Assembly: GCF_900100965.1 (NCBI RefSeq)
Contig: NZ_FMUJ01000007.1
Span: 203,690 to 267,689 of the forward strand
Direction: 5' to 3'
Source: Variovorax sp. EL159
GTDB taxonomy: Bacteria; Pseudomonadota; Gammaproteobacteria; Burkholderiales; Burkholderiaceae_C
DNA length: 64,000 bases
The notes under the pieces were generated by a model. It had not been told where the DNA came from. It saw only the letters and a list, made by a program, of their open reading frames with translations, and did not search any database. Below are positions 57,321-64,000 of this stretch, one piece after another (positions within the stretch are counted from its first letter, which is position 1; every line of letters begins with the position of its first letter). A program made the translations under genes and the position numbers.

Positions 57321-58982
57321 TCAGAACGCCAACATGGCGCTCAGGTGCGCGCGCCAGTCGCCGCGCTTCTCGGTCAGCGAATTGCCGGCGTCGTTGACGC
57401 GGGCGATGTCCAGCCGCAGGTTGAAGTCGCGGCTCCAGGCGTAGCGCGCGCCGACGCCCATGCTCGAGACGGTGACGTGGCGCGGCACCGCGGTGCCCGC
57501 CACGCGGCTGTTGGCGCCGTAGCCGGCGTCATAGAACACCAGCGCGCGCAGCTGGCCCGGAATGCCGGCCCCGCCGGCCAGCTCGGGCGTGTACAGCTCG
57601 GCATTGACGATGGCGCCGCTGTCCGCCACCACCGCGCGCTCCTGGAAGCCGCGCACCAATGACAGCCCGGTCAGGCCGAACTGCTCGCTCGACACCAGCG
57701 GCGTGCGCGCGTACTGCGCGCTGCCGTTCAGGCGCACCTGCCAGTCGCCCGCCAGTCCCTTGAACCACGAGGCCGCGCCGTGCAGCACCACGAAGCCGTC
57801 GTGCGTGTCGCGGTTGCCGGGCGTGAGGTACGAGTAGCGGTCGGTGCGGCCGTCGACGTTGGTGTAGCGCGTGCCGCTGGCAAGGTTGCGCGAGATGCCG
57901 ACGCTGTAGCCCAGCGTTTCGCCGACGCCCTCGCGCTGGCCGATGTAGGTCAGGCTCAACGGAGCCGTGGTGTAGGGCACACAAGAAGCGATGGGCGGCG
58001 TCGGCGGCGCAATGCTCACGTCTTCGCCGCCGATGTTGCAGCGCGAGTCGATGCGCTTGCGGTCGATGCCGAGCACGAGCTTGGCGCTGTACTCGCCGCT
58101 GCGGCCCAGGAAGTGGTTCCAGCGCAGGCCGTAGATGTCGCCCTTGCCGGTGAAGCCCAGCACGCCGCCGAGCGTGGGCGAGCTGGCCGGCGAGTTGGCG
58201 CTCGATTTGCCGTAGACGAAGTCGATGCTGTCGCCCAGGCGGTACAGCGGAATCCGGTAGCCGAGCGAATACAGCTCCAGGCGCATGCCCGAGGGGCTGT
58301 CGGGCGAGGTGGTGTAGGCCAGCGTGCCCACCTGGTCGCGGTCGAACAGGTTCGCATGCTGCAGCGCGACGCCGGTGCGCCAGCGGCCGCTCGCGGGCGT
58401 GCCGGTGTTGTCGAGCGTGGCGATGATGCGCAGCGGGTTGTTGTCGGTCACCGCCACCTTGGCGTCGAGGGTGCCGGGCGTTGCGCCCTCGGCGAGCGAC
58501 ACGCCGATGTGCTTGGCCGGGTTGTCGTTGGCCAGCTGCACCGACTCGGAAATGGCGCGCAGGTCCGGCACGCGCCCTGGCTGCAGTTGCGGCAGGCTGG
58601 CGAGGATGTTGTCGGTGCTGAACCGGTTGTTGCCGGTGACGGCGACCGCGCCGATCACGGGCTGCACGACCTTGAGCCTGACGATGCCGCCGGTCAGCTC
58701 CTGCTCGGGCACCGAGACCTTCACCATCGTGTAGCCGGCCTTCGCGTAGGCCTGCTGCAGCGCATCGACAGCGCGCTGGATGTCGCCATAGGCGCGCCCC
58801 TGGCCCGTCAGCGGGCCGACCAGCCGGTCGATTTCCGCGGGGCCGAGCAAGGTGTTGCCGTCGACCTCGAAGCGCACGATGTCGAAGCGTTCGCCCTGCG
58901 CACCCGCGCCCAGCGCCGCCGCCACGAGTGTCGCGGCCACACCACATCGAACCCACCACTGTCTCATCGCGCGTCGCCTCAT
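57321..58982 (-). CDS. Two-partner secretion outer-membrane transporter (TpsB, ShlB/FhaC/HecB family)
   Basis: 553 residues from ATG 58982; an internal ATG at 58967 is possible. A signal peptide ending near GAGAQ precedes two POTRA domains (FDIVRFEVDGNTLL, YTMVKVSVPEQELTGG, AVAVTGNNRFSTDN) and a C-terminal beta-barrel ending in Phe (LSAMLAF). LSLVRGFQERAVVADSG contains the conserved VRGF-type loop of Omp85 proteins. It forms the pore that exports the TpsA encoded 23 bp downstream. Confidence 0.93.
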   Translation of the reverse strand: MRRRAMRQWWVRCGVAATLVAAALGAGAQGERFDIVRFEVDGNTLLGPAEIDRLVGPLTGQGRAYGDIQRAVDALQQAYAKAGYTMVKVSVPEQELTGGIVRLKVVQPVIGAVAVTGNNRFSTDNILASLPQLQPGRVPDLRAISESVQLANDNPAKHIGVSLAEGATPGTLDAKVAVTDNNPLRIIATLDNTGTPASGRWRTGVALQHANLFDRDQVGTLAYTTSPDSPSGMRLELYSLGYRIPLYRLGDSIDFVYGKSSANSPASSPTLGGVLGFTGKGDIYGLRWNHFLGRSGEYSAKLVLGIDRKRIDSRCNIGGEDVSIAPPTPPIASCVPYTTAPLSLTYIGQREGVGETLGYSVGISRNLASGTRYTNVDGRTDRYSYLTPGNRDTHDGFVVLHGAASWFKGLAGDWQVRLNGSAQYARTPLVSSEQFGLTGLSLVRGFQERAVVADSGAIVNAELYTPELAGGAGIPGQLRALVFYDAGYGANSRVAGTAVPRHVTVSSMGVGARYAWSRDFNLRLDIARVNDAGNSLTEKRGDWRAHLSAMLAF

Positions 58983-59104
58983 TGTTTTTGTTTCACCGGC
59001 AAGCTGAACAAAAAGGCGCCACCGCGGCGATGTTCAGAATGGATACGAATGGTATCTTGATGTAAACAAAAGTGTAAGAGGGCGCGCCCCGGGACGGCGC
59101 GGGA

Positions 59105-60331
59105 TCAGGTGCCCGCGACCTCCGTCCGCTGCCCGTTGTGGCTGCCGCCACGACCCAGCACGCGCAGGGCCAACGCGCCGACGACGGCCGAGCAGCACGC
59201 AATGCCCGCCACCATCGGCAGCGGCGTGCCGTCGGCAAACGGCGCGACCAGCGCCACGGCCACCGCGCCGCCCGCGAAGTTCATCGTGCCCAGCAGCGCC
59301 GATGCGGTGCCGGCCCGCGCGGCATGCCCTTCCATCGCGACCACGAAGGTCGACGGCACGATCACGCCATTGAGCCCGTACACGGCCATCAGCAGGCCGA
59401 CCAGCCCGCCGATGCGGTCGACGCCCGCCAGCGTGAGCACCAGCAACAGCGCGGTGATGGCGGCATGCGCCATGACCGCCGTGCGCAGCACGCGCCGGAT
59501 GCCGAAGCGCGCCGCGAGCCAGCCATTCATCTGCGACGCCGCGATCATCGACACCGCATTCAGCGCGAACAGCACGGCGTACAGGCGCGGCGACACGCCG
59601 AAATGCGTGCTCATCACGAAGGACGAATTCGCGACGTAGATGAAGAAGCCCGAGAGCGTGAGCGAGGCCATGAAGGCCACGGCCATGAAATGCCGGTCGC
59701 CCAGCAGCACGCCGTAGCCGGCCATCGCGCCGCGCAGGCTGCTCTGCAGCCGCGCCGCCGGCGGCCGTGTCTCGGGCAGCAGGAGCGCCACCATGGCCAC
59801 GGCCAGCACCGCAAGCGCGCCGATCACCCAGAACACCGCGCGCCAACTGCCCGCGTCGGCCACGACGCTGCCCACCAGCGGCGCAAGGATCGGCGACACG
59901 CTGTAGACCAGGATCAACAGCGACATGAGCCGCGCCGCCTCGGCACCGGTGTGCAGGTCGCGCACCACCGCGCGCGGCGTCACCATGCAGGCACAGGCGC
60001 CGAGCCCCTGCAGGAAGCGGAACGCGATCAGCACGCCGATGCCCGGCGCCAGCGCACAGCCGATGCTCGCGGCCACGAACACGCCCAGGCCCACGTACAT
60101 CGGCCGCTTGCGCCCGAACATGTCCGACAGCGGGCCGGCCACGAGCTGGCCCACGCCGGTCGCGATGAAGAAGGCCATCAGGCTGGCCTGCACCGCGTGC
60201 GGGCCAGCCCCCAGCGCGTGCCCGATGGCCGGCAGCGCGGGCAGGTACATGTCGATGGCCGACGGTCCGATCGCGGTGAGCAGGCCCAGCACGATGGCGT
60301 AGCGGGAAAGTTGAGCGTTCGATGAGGACAT
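59105..60331 (-). CDS. Bcr/CflA-type MFS multidrug exporter
   Basis: 408 residues from ATG 60331 with 12 hydrophobic helices. AIGPSAIDMYLPALPAIGHA is the hallmark start of Bcr/CflA transporters, and GPLSDMFGRKRP is the MFS motif A. It exports drugs or small molecules with proton antiport. It is divergent from the AraC regulator at 60407, so inducible expression by that regulator is likely. An upstream ATG would extend it into the promoter region. Confidence 0.92.
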   Translation of the reverse strand: MSSSNAQLSRYAIVLGLLTAIGPSAIDMYLPALPAIGHALGAGPHAVQASLMAFFIATGVGQLVAGPLSDMFGRKRPMYVGLGVFVAASIGCALAPGIGVLIAFRFLQGLGACACMVTPRAVVRDLHTGAEAARLMSLLILVYSVSPILAPLVGSVVADAGSWRAVFWVIGALAVLAVAMVALLLPETRPPAARLQSSLRGAMAGYGVLLGDRHFMAVAFMASLTLSGFFIYVANSSFVMSTHFGVSPRLYAVLFALNAVSMIAASQMNGWLAARFGIRRVLRTAVMAHAAITALLLVLTLAGVDRIGGLVGLLMAVYGLNGVIVPSTFVVAMEGHAARAGTASALLGTMNFAGGAVAVALVAPFADGTPLPMVAGIACCSAVVGALALRVLGRGGSHNGQRTEVAGT

Positions 60332-60406
60332 GCGCCGATGGTCGCGCTGCGGCTTGGATGATTGAATAATCAACAGCCCGCATTTCCTATTCATCCGTAC
60401 AAAACC

Positions 60407-61363
60407 ATGGACCCCTTGTCCGATGTGCTGTCGATGCTCACGGTGAGCAGCACGCTCTCGTCACGCTTCGAGGCGCGCGGCCTGTGGGCCTTTCGGTATC
60501 CGCACTACGCCTCGCACATCAAGCTGGGCGGGGTGCTCGCAGGGCGGTTCCGCCTGCAGGTCGAGGGCGCCGGCGCGCCGGTCGTGCTGGACGCGGGCGA
60601 CTTCTTCCTGCTGACCAACGGCCAGCCTTTCACGGCCTCCAGCGATCCGCCCGGTCCGCTGCAGGACGGCGTGCAGATCAGCCGCGACCATCGCGGGCCC
60701 GATGGCGTGCTGCGCTACGACGGCCAGAACGCCGAAGGCGGCCCGCTGGCCGTCATGGCCAGTGGCCGCTTCACCCTGCATGGCGAGGCCGGCGAACTGC
60801 TGCTGCGCCACCTGCCACCGCTCATTCACCTGCGCGCAAGCGATCCCGGCGCGCGGCCGCTGGTGGGGCTGCTCGACCTGCTCGCATGGGAAACGGCCGA
60901 GCTGCGGCCGGGCGCATCGCTGGCGCGCACCAACCTCGCGGCGCTGGTGCTGGTGCAGGCCCTGCGCGTGTACCTGGCCCATGCGCCGCAACCCGAAGGC
61001 TGGCTCGGCGCGATGGCCGATGCGCGCATCGGCGAAGCGCTGTCGCAGATGCATGGCGACATCGCGCGGCCATGGACCGTGGAGCGCCTCGCCCAGTCGG
61101 CCGGCATGTCTCGCACGGCCTTCGCGGTGCGCTTCAAGACGTTGACCGGCTCGACGCCGCTCGACTACCTCGGCGGCTGGCGCATGACGGTGGCGCGCAA
61201 TGCGCTGCGGCATGGCGACGAAGCCATTGCACGCATCGCAGAGCGCGTCGGCTACCAATCAGAAACAGCTTTCAGTGCGGCCTTCAAGCGCACCGTGGGC
61301 GAAAGCCCGGGGCGCTTCCGGACGTTGAGCCGCGACAGCGCGGGCCTTACACCGAGCGCGTGA
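60407..61363 (+). CDS. AraC-family transcriptional regulator
   Basis: 318 residues from ATG 60407. A cupin-like N-terminal domain (LGGVLAGRFRLQVEGAGAPV, LLTNGQPFTAS) is followed by the two-helix-turn-helix AraC domain: WTVERLAQSAGMSRTAFAVR, RMTVARNALRHGDEAIARIA and VGYQSETAFSAAFKRTVGES. It probably activates the divergent MFS exporter. Its last 17 bases overlap the 3' end of the convergent SDR gene. Confidence 0.92.
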   Translation: MDPLSDVLSMLTVSSTLSSRFEARGLWAFRYPHYASHIKLGGVLAGRFRLQVEGAGAPVVLDAGDFFLLTNGQPFTASSDPPGPLQDGVQISRDHRGPDGVLRYDGQNAEGGPLAVMASGRFTLHGEAGELLLRHLPPLIHLRASDPGARPLVGLLDLLAWETAELRPGASLARTNLAALVLVQALRVYLAHAPQPEGWLGAMADARIGEALSQMHGDIARPWTVERLAQSAGMSRTAFAVRFKTLTGSTPLDYLGGWRMTVARNALRHGDEAIARIAERVGYQSETAFSAAFKRTVGESPGRFRTLSRDSAGLTPSA

Positions 61364-62060
61364 TCCCGCCGTCCACGCGCAGGTTCTGCCCGGTGATGTA
61401 GCCCGCGCCTTCCGATGCGAGAAAGCCGATGACGGCGGCGATCTCGCTGCTCTTGCCGTAGCGGCCCATCGGAATGCGCGAACGGAACTCGGCCTTCTCG
61501 GGCAGGCTGTCGATGAAGCCGGGCAGCACGTTGTTCATGCGCACGTTCTGCGCGGCGTACTTGTCGGCAAACAACTTGGTGAAGGCCGCAAGGCCCGCGC
61601 GGAACACGCCCGAAGTCGGGAACACCGGGTCGGGCTCGAAGGCCGCGAAGGTCGAGATGTTGATGATCGTGCCGCCGCCTTGCGCCACCATCAGCGGCGC
61701 CACGAGGCGGCTGGGGCGCACGGCACTCAGCAGGTAGACGTCCATGCCGCGGTGCCAGTCTTCGTCGGTAATCTCCAGGATCGGCGCGCGAGGGCCGTGG
61801 CCCGCGCTGTTGACCAGCACGTCGACGCGGCCCCACTCATTGGCGACGCGGTCCACGAGCCGTTTCAGGTCGTCGTTCGATTGGTTCGAGCCCGTCACGC
61901 CGATGCCGCCCAGTTCGGCCGCGAGCGCTTCGCCCTTGCCCGACGACGAAAGAATGGCCACGCGAAAGCCGTCGTCCGCGAGCTTGCGGGCCGCTGCCGC
62001 GCCCATGCCGCTGCCACCGGCGGTGACGATGGCTACTTTTTTCTGTGCATCAGAAGACAT
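61347..62060 (-). CDS. SDR-fold protein with substituted YxxxK motif
   Basis: 237 residues. The nucleotide motif VTAGGSGMGAAAARKL and NSAGHG are kept, and IINISTFAAFEPDP sits at the place of the catalytic Ser. The usual YxxxK is replaced by SGVFR in FPTSGVFRAGLAAFTKLFA, so both the Tyr and the Lys are missing. The end YITGQNLRVDGGITRSV is normal for SDRs. It may bind nucleotide without normal redox activity or use another catalytic residue. It overlaps the AraC gene tail by 17 bp. Confidence 0.85.
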   Translation of the reverse strand: MSSDAQKKVAIVTAGGSGMGAAAARKLADDGFRVAILSSSGKGEALAAELGGIGVTGSNQSNDDLKRLVDRVANEWGRVDVLVNSAGHGPRAPILEITDEDWHRGMDVYLLSAVRPSRLVAPLMVAQGGGTIINISTFAAFEPDPVFPTSGVFRAGLAAFTKLFADKYAAQNVRMNNVLPGFIDSLPEKAEFRSRIPMGRYGKSSEIAAVIGFLASEGAGYITGQNLRVDGGITRSV

Positions 62061-62140
62061 GCAGGGTTCCTTGGTTCATGCAAAGCCTGCATTTAGCCAA
62101 GGATTCGGGTCTGCTGCCAGGCGGGGTTTGTGTTTCGGGC

Positions 62141-62254
62141 TGCTGCTGTTCGGGGGGCGTGCGGATGACACCGGGTACTCCCCTCCGCGAATGTCCCCCG
62201 GGGCTGCGCCCCTCCTCCTTTATTTCGCTGCAGGGAGCACCCGGTGCCATTCGC
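62141..62254. repeat. Intergenic repeat family 2, copy B
   Basis: About 114 bp matching copy A at 33309-33420 block by block (CTGCTGTTCGGGG, CCCTCCGCGAATGTCCCCC, CTCCTCCTTTATTTCGCTGC, GCCATTCGC). With copy C it forms a large inverted pair in the 402-bp gap between the SDR start and the GST stop. Confidence 0.88.
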
Positions 62255-62309
62255 CCGAGGGCACGCTGCTGGTGTGCCGCCGATCAACGACTGCTCTGAA
62301 CACGCTCAC

Positions 62310-62408
62310 GCCGGCGGTGTGCTCCCCGCAGCGAAATAAAGGAGGAGCGAAGCGGGGGACATTCGCGGAGGGGAGCACGCCGTCGGCGTGGGCGTCGCCC
62401 TGAACAGC
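62310..62408. repeat. Intergenic repeat family 2, copy C (inverted)
   Basis: Reverse-complement copy of the family 2 block, with GCAGCGAAATAAAGGAGGAG, GGGGGACATTCGCGGAGGGG and CCCTGAACAGCA. Facing copy B, it could fold into a long imperfect hairpin. The rest of the 62061-62462 gap shows no gene. Confidence 0.85.
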
Positions 62409-62462
62409 ACAGCTCACCCACCAACCGCACAACGCAACGCAACGCAACGAACCGAAGCCGGC

Positions 62463-63071
62463 CTATGCCGTAGGCAACGTCGCCTGCATCGAAGCGCGCT
62501 GGTTGAACACCTTGAACCACTTCGCGCTGTTCGGCGCCTCGGCGCGCCAGTCGACGGCGGGAAAGCGAAAGTCCATGTAGCCCAGCGCGCAGGCGAAAGC
62601 GATGGTGCCGATGTCGACGCGATCGCCAAAAGAAGGCGCCGCGGCTTCGAGCCATTCAAGGCCGGTGCTCACCTTGGCGAGTTGGCCGTCGGTCCAGTCG
62701 GACCAGCGAAGCTCCTCGGGGCGCAGCACGTTTTCGTAGCGCGCGAGCAGTGCGGCACCGGTCATGCCGTCGGCCAGCGACAGTTCCGTGAGGCGTGCCC
62801 AGCGGTCGGCGCCTTCGGCCGGAAACAGCTTGCCCGACTGCGTGGCGTTCAGGTACTCGCAGATCACGCGGCTGTCGAACAGCACCTGGCCGTCGTCGGT
62901 CAGGAAGGTCGGCACCTGGCCCAGCGGGTTCTTCGGAATGATGGTGACGTCGCGCTTCACCGGGCCGGCCGCGCTCGGCAGCTTCTCGATGCGGTCGGCA
63001 ATGCCCAGCTCGTGTGCCACGACCATGCACTTGCGCACGAAGGGGGAAGCGGGAGAGAAGAAGATTTTCAT
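62463..63071 (-). CDS. Glutathione S-transferase family protein (2)
   Basis: 202 residues. The thioredoxin-like domain starts MKIFFSPASPFVRKCMVVAH with a Ser-Pro-x-x-Arg active-site region, has NPLGQVPTFLTDDGQVLFDS for glutathione binding, and is followed by a helical C-domain (DIGTIAFACALGYMDFRF). It is unlike GST 1 at 12186 in sequence. It lies 25 bp downstream of the FAD-dependent dehydrogenase on the same strand, so they may form an operon. Confidence 0.92.
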   Translation of the reverse strand: MKIFFSPASPFVRKCMVVAHELGIADRIEKLPSAAGPVKRDVTIIPKNPLGQVPTFLTDDGQVLFDSRVICEYLNATQSGKLFPAEGADRWARLTELSLADGMTGAALLARYENVLRPEELRWSDWTDGQLAKVSTGLEWLEAAAPSFGDRVDIGTIAFACALGYMDFRFPAVDWRAEAPNSAKWFKVFNQRASMQATLPTA

Positions 63072-63096
63072 GATGGTGAAGAAGAAGTGATGTTGT

Positions 63097-64000
63097 TCAG
63101 CCGTGTTCTGCCGCGCCGTGTGCCAGGTGCATGCCCGCCACCCAGCCGAAGGTTAGCGCGGGCCCGAGCGTGATACCCGGCGCAGGGTACTCGCCGCCCA
63201 TGACCGAGTGCATGTCGTTGCCGGCCACATACAGGCCCGCGATGGGCTCGCCCTGCGCATCGAGCGCGCGGGCGTTGCCGTCGGCGCGAATGCCGAGCGC
63301 GGTGCCGATGTCGCCGGGGTACACCTTCACGGCATAGAACGGCGCTTGCTTCACTGGCGCAAGGCAGGCGTTGGGTTGATGGTCCGGGTCGCCGAGGTAG
63401 CGGTTGTAGGCATCGCCGCCCTTGCCGAACACCGGGTCCTGCCCTTGCGCGGCGAGCGGGTTGAATTTGGCGACGGTGCGCGCCAGCCCGGACGGGTCCA
63501 CGCCCGCCTGCTGCGCGAGTGCTTCGAGCGTGTCGGCGCGATAGAGATAACCGGCGCGCACCAGATGCTCGCGCGGACGGCCACCGGGCAAGGCAAGGCC
63601 CAGGCCCCACTTCTCCATGAAGGCGCTGTCGCACACCAGCAGCGCGGGAATGGCTGTGGCATTGGCATTCGCGCGGTACATGCCGCGCACGAACTCGTGG
63701 TACGAGGTCGATTCATTGACGAAGCGCTCGCCGCGCGCATCGACCGCGATCAGCCCCGGCTTGGCGCGGTCCCACACCAGATGCGGGTAGCGCAGCACGC
63801 TGCCGTCGGGCCGCGTGAGCAGCGAGACGGGCGCCCACAGCGCCGGGCCCGTGTGGCCGGTGCCGAGCACACCGCCGGCCTGCCGCGCCATCGCGATGCC
63901 TTCGCCGGCATTGTCTTGCGGCGACATCGAATACGGCCCGGTGGGCGCCGGGTAGTGCTGGCCGCGCATGGCCGCGTTCCACGGAAAGCCGCCGGTAGCG
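63097..64000 (-). CDS. FAD-dependent dehydrogenase, 3-ketosteroid dehydrogenase/fumarate reductase type (C-terminal part, cut by window edge)
   Basis: About 300 residues of the C-terminal part; the frame runs off the window at 64000 with no start seen, and the missing N-terminus would hold the FAD-binding GxGxxG. Visible features are ATGGFPWNAAM, GERFVNESTSYHEF, and the FAD-capping end GLYVAGNDMHSVMGGEYPAP then GITLGPALTFGWVAG. These are typical of the FAD_binding_2 family that includes ketosteroid dehydrogenases and fumarate reductase-like enzymes. The substrate is unknown. Confidence 0.88.
   Translation of the reverse strand, partial: ATGGFPWNAAMRGQHYPAPTGPYSMSPQDNAGEGIAMARQAGGVLGTGHTGPALWAPVSLLTRPDGSVLRYPHLVWDRAKPGLIAVDARGERFVNESTSYHEFVRGMYRANANATAIPALLVCDSAFMEKWGLGLALPGGRPREHLVRAGYLYRADTLEALAQQAGVDPSGLARTVAKFNPLAAQGQDPVFGKGGDAYNRYLGDPDHQPNACLAPVKQAPFYAVKVYPGDIGTALGIRADGNARALDAQGEPIAGLYVAGNDMHSVMGGEYPAPGITLGPALTFGWVAGMHLAHGAAEHG

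Overview
The window is about 64 kb of very GC-rich chromosomal DNA with tightly packed genes. It holds six Bug-type (TctC family) periplasmic solute receptors, many LysR/IclR/GntR/MarR/AraC regulators next to small catabolic operons, a standard ssb/uvrA neighbourhood and repeated intergenic elements. This style is typical of a metabolically versatile beta-proteobacterium of the Comamonadaceae (Variovorax-like). That assignment is an inference from gene content, not a database result. I saw no tRNA, rRNA, insertion sequence, prophage or CRISPR array.

Left third (1-12063): two catabolic operons for organic or sugar acids. The first (283-5268) encodes a CitE-like CoA-ester lyase, a Bug receptor, a CaiB/BaiF CoA-transferase, a lactonase-like amidohydrolase and a second Bug receptor, with a divergent LysR gene cut by the window edge. 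The second (6421-10306) encodes a DapA-family lyase/dehydratase, a Bug receptor, an SDR and a D-tartrate dehydratase (TarD), again with a divergent LysR. A fourth Bug receptor lies back to back with a MarR regulator. 12186-15517 holds a GST and a divergent HSDL2-like SDR/acyl-CoA synthetase pair, separated by a striking 17-bp-arm palindrome.

Middle (15538-25444): two minus-strand operons lie on either side of a plus-strand IclR gene. One runs SDR, NIPSNAP, homogentisate dioxygenase (hmgA), Bug, FMN reductase, Kelch protein. The other runs esterase-like hydrolase, enoyl-CoA hydratase homologue, Bug, alpha/beta-hydrolase. Both promoter regions carry a CCGATAG/CTATCGG inverted repeat that could be one shared operator. 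25795-32474 is housekeeping: universal stress protein, ssb, CLC channel, uvrA and a DMT exporter.

Right-centre (32491-42437): a coherent sugar or polyol catabolic island. It has a GntR regulator, a GlpD-like FAD dehydrogenase, an FGGY kinase, a three-gene ABC importer, an aldo/keto reductase and a class I (LsrF/FbaB-like) aldolase. Three TGT-N4-ACA operator-like sites lie in the divergent promoter. 42597-47306 encodes an unusual 1569-residue secreted mosaic (beta-propellers, Ig-like, LamG, PKD, two CXXCH haem sites, ricin-type lectin). It is followed by an orphan ATP-synthase c-subunit paralogue and a complete Liv-type ABC transporter (47954-52676).

Right end (52692-64000): a two-partner secretion locus (TpsB, TpsA, a FecR-domain protein and a small secreted protein), a Bcr/CflA-type exporter with a divergent AraC regulator, an SDR that lacks the usual YxxxK pair, a second GST, and a truncated FAD-dependent dehydrogenase that runs off the window. 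Two families of intergenic repeats recur at 33.3, 47.7, 49.2 and 62.1-62.4 kb.
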